A stretch of 64,000 nucleotides of DNA. Origin: Desulfobacterales bacterium (GTDB lineage: Bacteria > Desulfobacterota > Desulfobacteria > Desulfobacterales > Desulfobacteraceae). This document shows positions 62,494-64,000 of the stretch, piece after piece. The stretch is taken from positions 1 through 64,000 of the forward strand of contig JAGLHT010000006.1 in the NCBI GenBank assembly GCA_023143455.1. Reading direction: 5' to 3'. Every line of letters starts with the position of its first letter. Position 1 is the first letter of the stretch. Under the pieces are notes generated by a model that was given only the letters and a program-made list of their open reading frames with translations, was not told the origin of the DNA and did no database searches. Position numbers and translations under genes: made by a program.

Positions 62494-64000
62494 TGATATT
62501 AGAATTCAATTTAATAATGGACTTACTGTTTTAACCGGTGAAACAGGTGCCGGGAAATCCATAATTATTGAAGCTGTGAATCTTATCTTAGGCTCAAGAG
62601 CCTCCCATGAGCTTATCAGGACCGGTCATGAGAATGCTGAGATAGAGGCTTCTTTTGATGTTAACCCTGACTCTGACCAAGCAAAATTAATGGCTGAACA
62701 GGGAATTGACCTTGAAGAAGGATTAATTATTCGCAGAATAATATCATCCTTAGGGCGGCATAAAGTCTTTATTAACAGCAGGCAATCTTCCATGCAGTTA
62801 TTAAAGGATCTTACCGAGAATCTTGCCGGAATTTCCAGCCAACATGCTCACCAGGGGCTTTTAAAAGAAAAAAATCATCTTGATATCTTAGATAGATTTT
62901 CTGCTACTTTCCCTCTCAGAAAAGATGTAAGTACGATCTATAAGGACCTTGTTGTTCTGATTAAAGAGCATAAGGAGCTAACCGCAGATGAAAATAAATT
63001 TTCCCAGGAAAGTGAATTTTTAAAATTCCAGATTAATGAAATAAATGAAGCAAACATACAAGAGAACGAAGATATAGAACTTACAAAGAAAAAAAATCGT
63101 CTTAAAAATGCAAGCCAGATATCTGAAACCTTCGATTTTGGAATCAATGAGCTTTACTCAAGCGATGGGTCAATAATAGAAAGACTTTCTACCATTAAAG
63201 CTCGAATCGAAAAATATAAAGATGCTGACCCTGAGCTTGATGGAAAAGTTAAAAGTATTGCAAATGTTTTATTTGATTTGGAAGACATGGCAACTGATTT
63301 TAGAACGTATTTTTCAAAGATTAATCTTGATGAAGGCTCGTTGGAAAAAATTGAACACAGACTTGATCATATACAAAAACTAAAAAGAAAATATGGAGGT
63401 AGCCTTGAATCCATATTCTCACAGTATAATGAAATGCAGGGCAAGTATTTGAAAATTGGGAATGTAAAAGAACGAATTGCACATACAAAAGAAAAAATTG
63501 AAAGCCTTAAAGACCAATATGCCCAAAAAGCAACCCTTCTTTCAGATAAGAGAAAACAAAAGGCAAAAGAACTTTCATCCCTGGTTGAAACCGAGCTTAA
63601 CCAACTTGAAATGAATCAGGCACAATTTATTATTAATATTGATAAAGCCGAGGGAGATCTTTTACAAGAAATTGTTACAATAAATGGGATAAAGGCCTTT
63701 TCAACAGGATTGGATAATGTAAGTTTTTATATAAGCCCTAACCCAGGTGAAAACCCAAAACCTTTAACTAAAATTGCATCTGGTGGCGAGCTTTCAAGAA
63801 TTGTTCTTGCTTTAAAAATTGTTCTATCAAGAACAGAGTCCCTTGAAACATTGATTTTTGATGAAGTTGATGCTGGGATTGGTGGTGCAACTTCAGAAAA
63901 AGTCGGAATTAAACTTGCAGATCTTGCCAAAAGTAATCAGGTAATCTGCATCACTCATCTTGCTCAAATTGCAAAATATGGCAAAAATCATTTTAAGATC
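62453..64000 (+). CDS. recN: DNA repair protein RecN, cut by the window end
   Basis: SMC-like ATPase for double-strand break repair. The window holds 516 codons of about 550, ending in QVICITHLAQIAKYGKNHFKI. Walker A is LTGETGAGKSIIIEAVNLIL near residue 23, the central part is a coiled coil (KFSQESEFLKFQINEINEAN), the ABC signature is IASGGELSRIVLALK and Walker B is LIFDEVDAGIGG. The ATG at 62453 has AAGGAGA upstream, inside the end of the preceding gene. Confidence 0.95.
   Translation, partial: MLSELTIKNFAIIDDIRIQFNNGLTVLTGETGAGKSIIIEAVNLILGSRASHELIRTGHENAEIEASFDVNPDSDQAKLMAEQGIDLEEGLIIRRIISSLGRHKVFINSRQSSMQLLKDLTENLAGISSQHAHQGLLKEKNHLDILDRFSATFPLRKDVSTIYKDLVVLIKEHKELTADENKFSQESEFLKFQINEINEANIQENEDIELTKKKNRLKNASQISETFDFGINELYSSDGSIIERLSTIKARIEKYKDADPELDGKVKSIANVLFDLEDMATDFRTYFSKINLDEGSLEKIEHRLDHIQKLKRKYGGSLESIFSQYNEMQGKYLKIGNVKERIAHTKEKIESLKDQYAQKATLLSDKRKQKAKELSSLVETELNQLEMNQAQFIINIDKAEGDLLQEIVTINGIKAFSTGLDNVSFYISPNPGENPKPLTKIASGGELSRIVLALKIVLSRTESLETLIFDEVDAGIGGATSEKVGIKLADLAKSNQVICITHLAQIAKYGKNHFKI

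Overview
The window is A+T-rich chromosomal DNA from an anaerobic bacterium, most likely a Desulfobacterota (deltaproteobacterial) sulfate reducer of the Desulfobacteraceae type. This is inferred from gene content (pyruvate:ferredoxin oxidoreductase, the anaerobic cobalamin route with a signal-peptide-bearing CbiK, citrate synthase, RecD2, GlnE, many two-component proteins), not from a marker gene. No rRNA, tRNA or CRISPR array was seen. Both ends cut a gene: pyruvate:ferredoxin oxidoreductase on the left, recN on the right. LAYOUT. 1-9.7 kb (+): end of PFOR, an MFS transporter, Hsp20, Lon, an RlpA/SPOR lipoprotein, GmhB, RecD2. 9.9-12.2 kb (-): DUF2914 protein, a MoaD-like sulfur carrier, a zinc-ribbon membrane protein, a broken histidine-kinase fragment, a response regulator and an HPt protein. 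12.4-16.3 kb (+): histidine degradation (hutU, hutI) behind a promoter whose -10 overlaps a HutC-type palindrome, then a PilZ-like protein. 16.3-19.3 kb (-): glnE. 19.4-24.2 kb (+): cbiC, cbiA (which seems to start at ATT), cbiD, an FmdB zinc ribbon, citrate synthase. 24.3-36.1 kb (-): a compact twelve-gene cobalamin operon behind a promoter, a cobalamin riboswitch and an intrinsic terminator: cbiK, ABC permease, ATPase and binding protein, cbiL, a nucleoside-recognition membrane protein, cbiET, cbiF, cbiG, cbiH, cobA, cobQ. 36.2-40.4 kb: an internally deleted IS1634-type transposase, then (-) thioesterase, a eukaryote-like HisH-HisF fusion, a MaoC dehydratase and an EamA transporter. 40.5-46.0 kb (+): metallophosphoesterase, a ParB-nuclease/RAM-like fusion, a GAF/PAS sensor kinase, hisD. 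46.0-53.7 kb is accessory DNA: small secreted and zinc proteins, a sigma-54 regulator with a divergent -24/-12 promoter and upstream palindrome driving DUF4242, DUF1638 and CoA-disulfide-reductase-like genes, several gene remnants, a DUF134 operon, and an IS200/IS605 element with an RBS-masking hairpin. 53.8-64 kb: polA, a PEBP-like lipoprotein, an unrecognised cluster (C39-like protein plus small proteins), a TraB-family membrane protein, a second nucleoside-recognition membrane protein, recN. HOW THE GENES WORK TOGETHER. Two divergent transcription units cover most corrin-ring steps from sirohydrochlorin to cobyric acid; cbiJ, cbiB and the lower-ligand genes are not in the window. Histidine appears twice, in degradation (hutUI) and synthesis (hisHF, hisD). 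The most unusual items are the ATT start of cbiA, the HIS7-like fusion, the membrane protein embedded in the B12 operon, the sigma-54 module with corrinoid-methyltransferase-type neighbours, and the small basic protein next to a papain-like protein.
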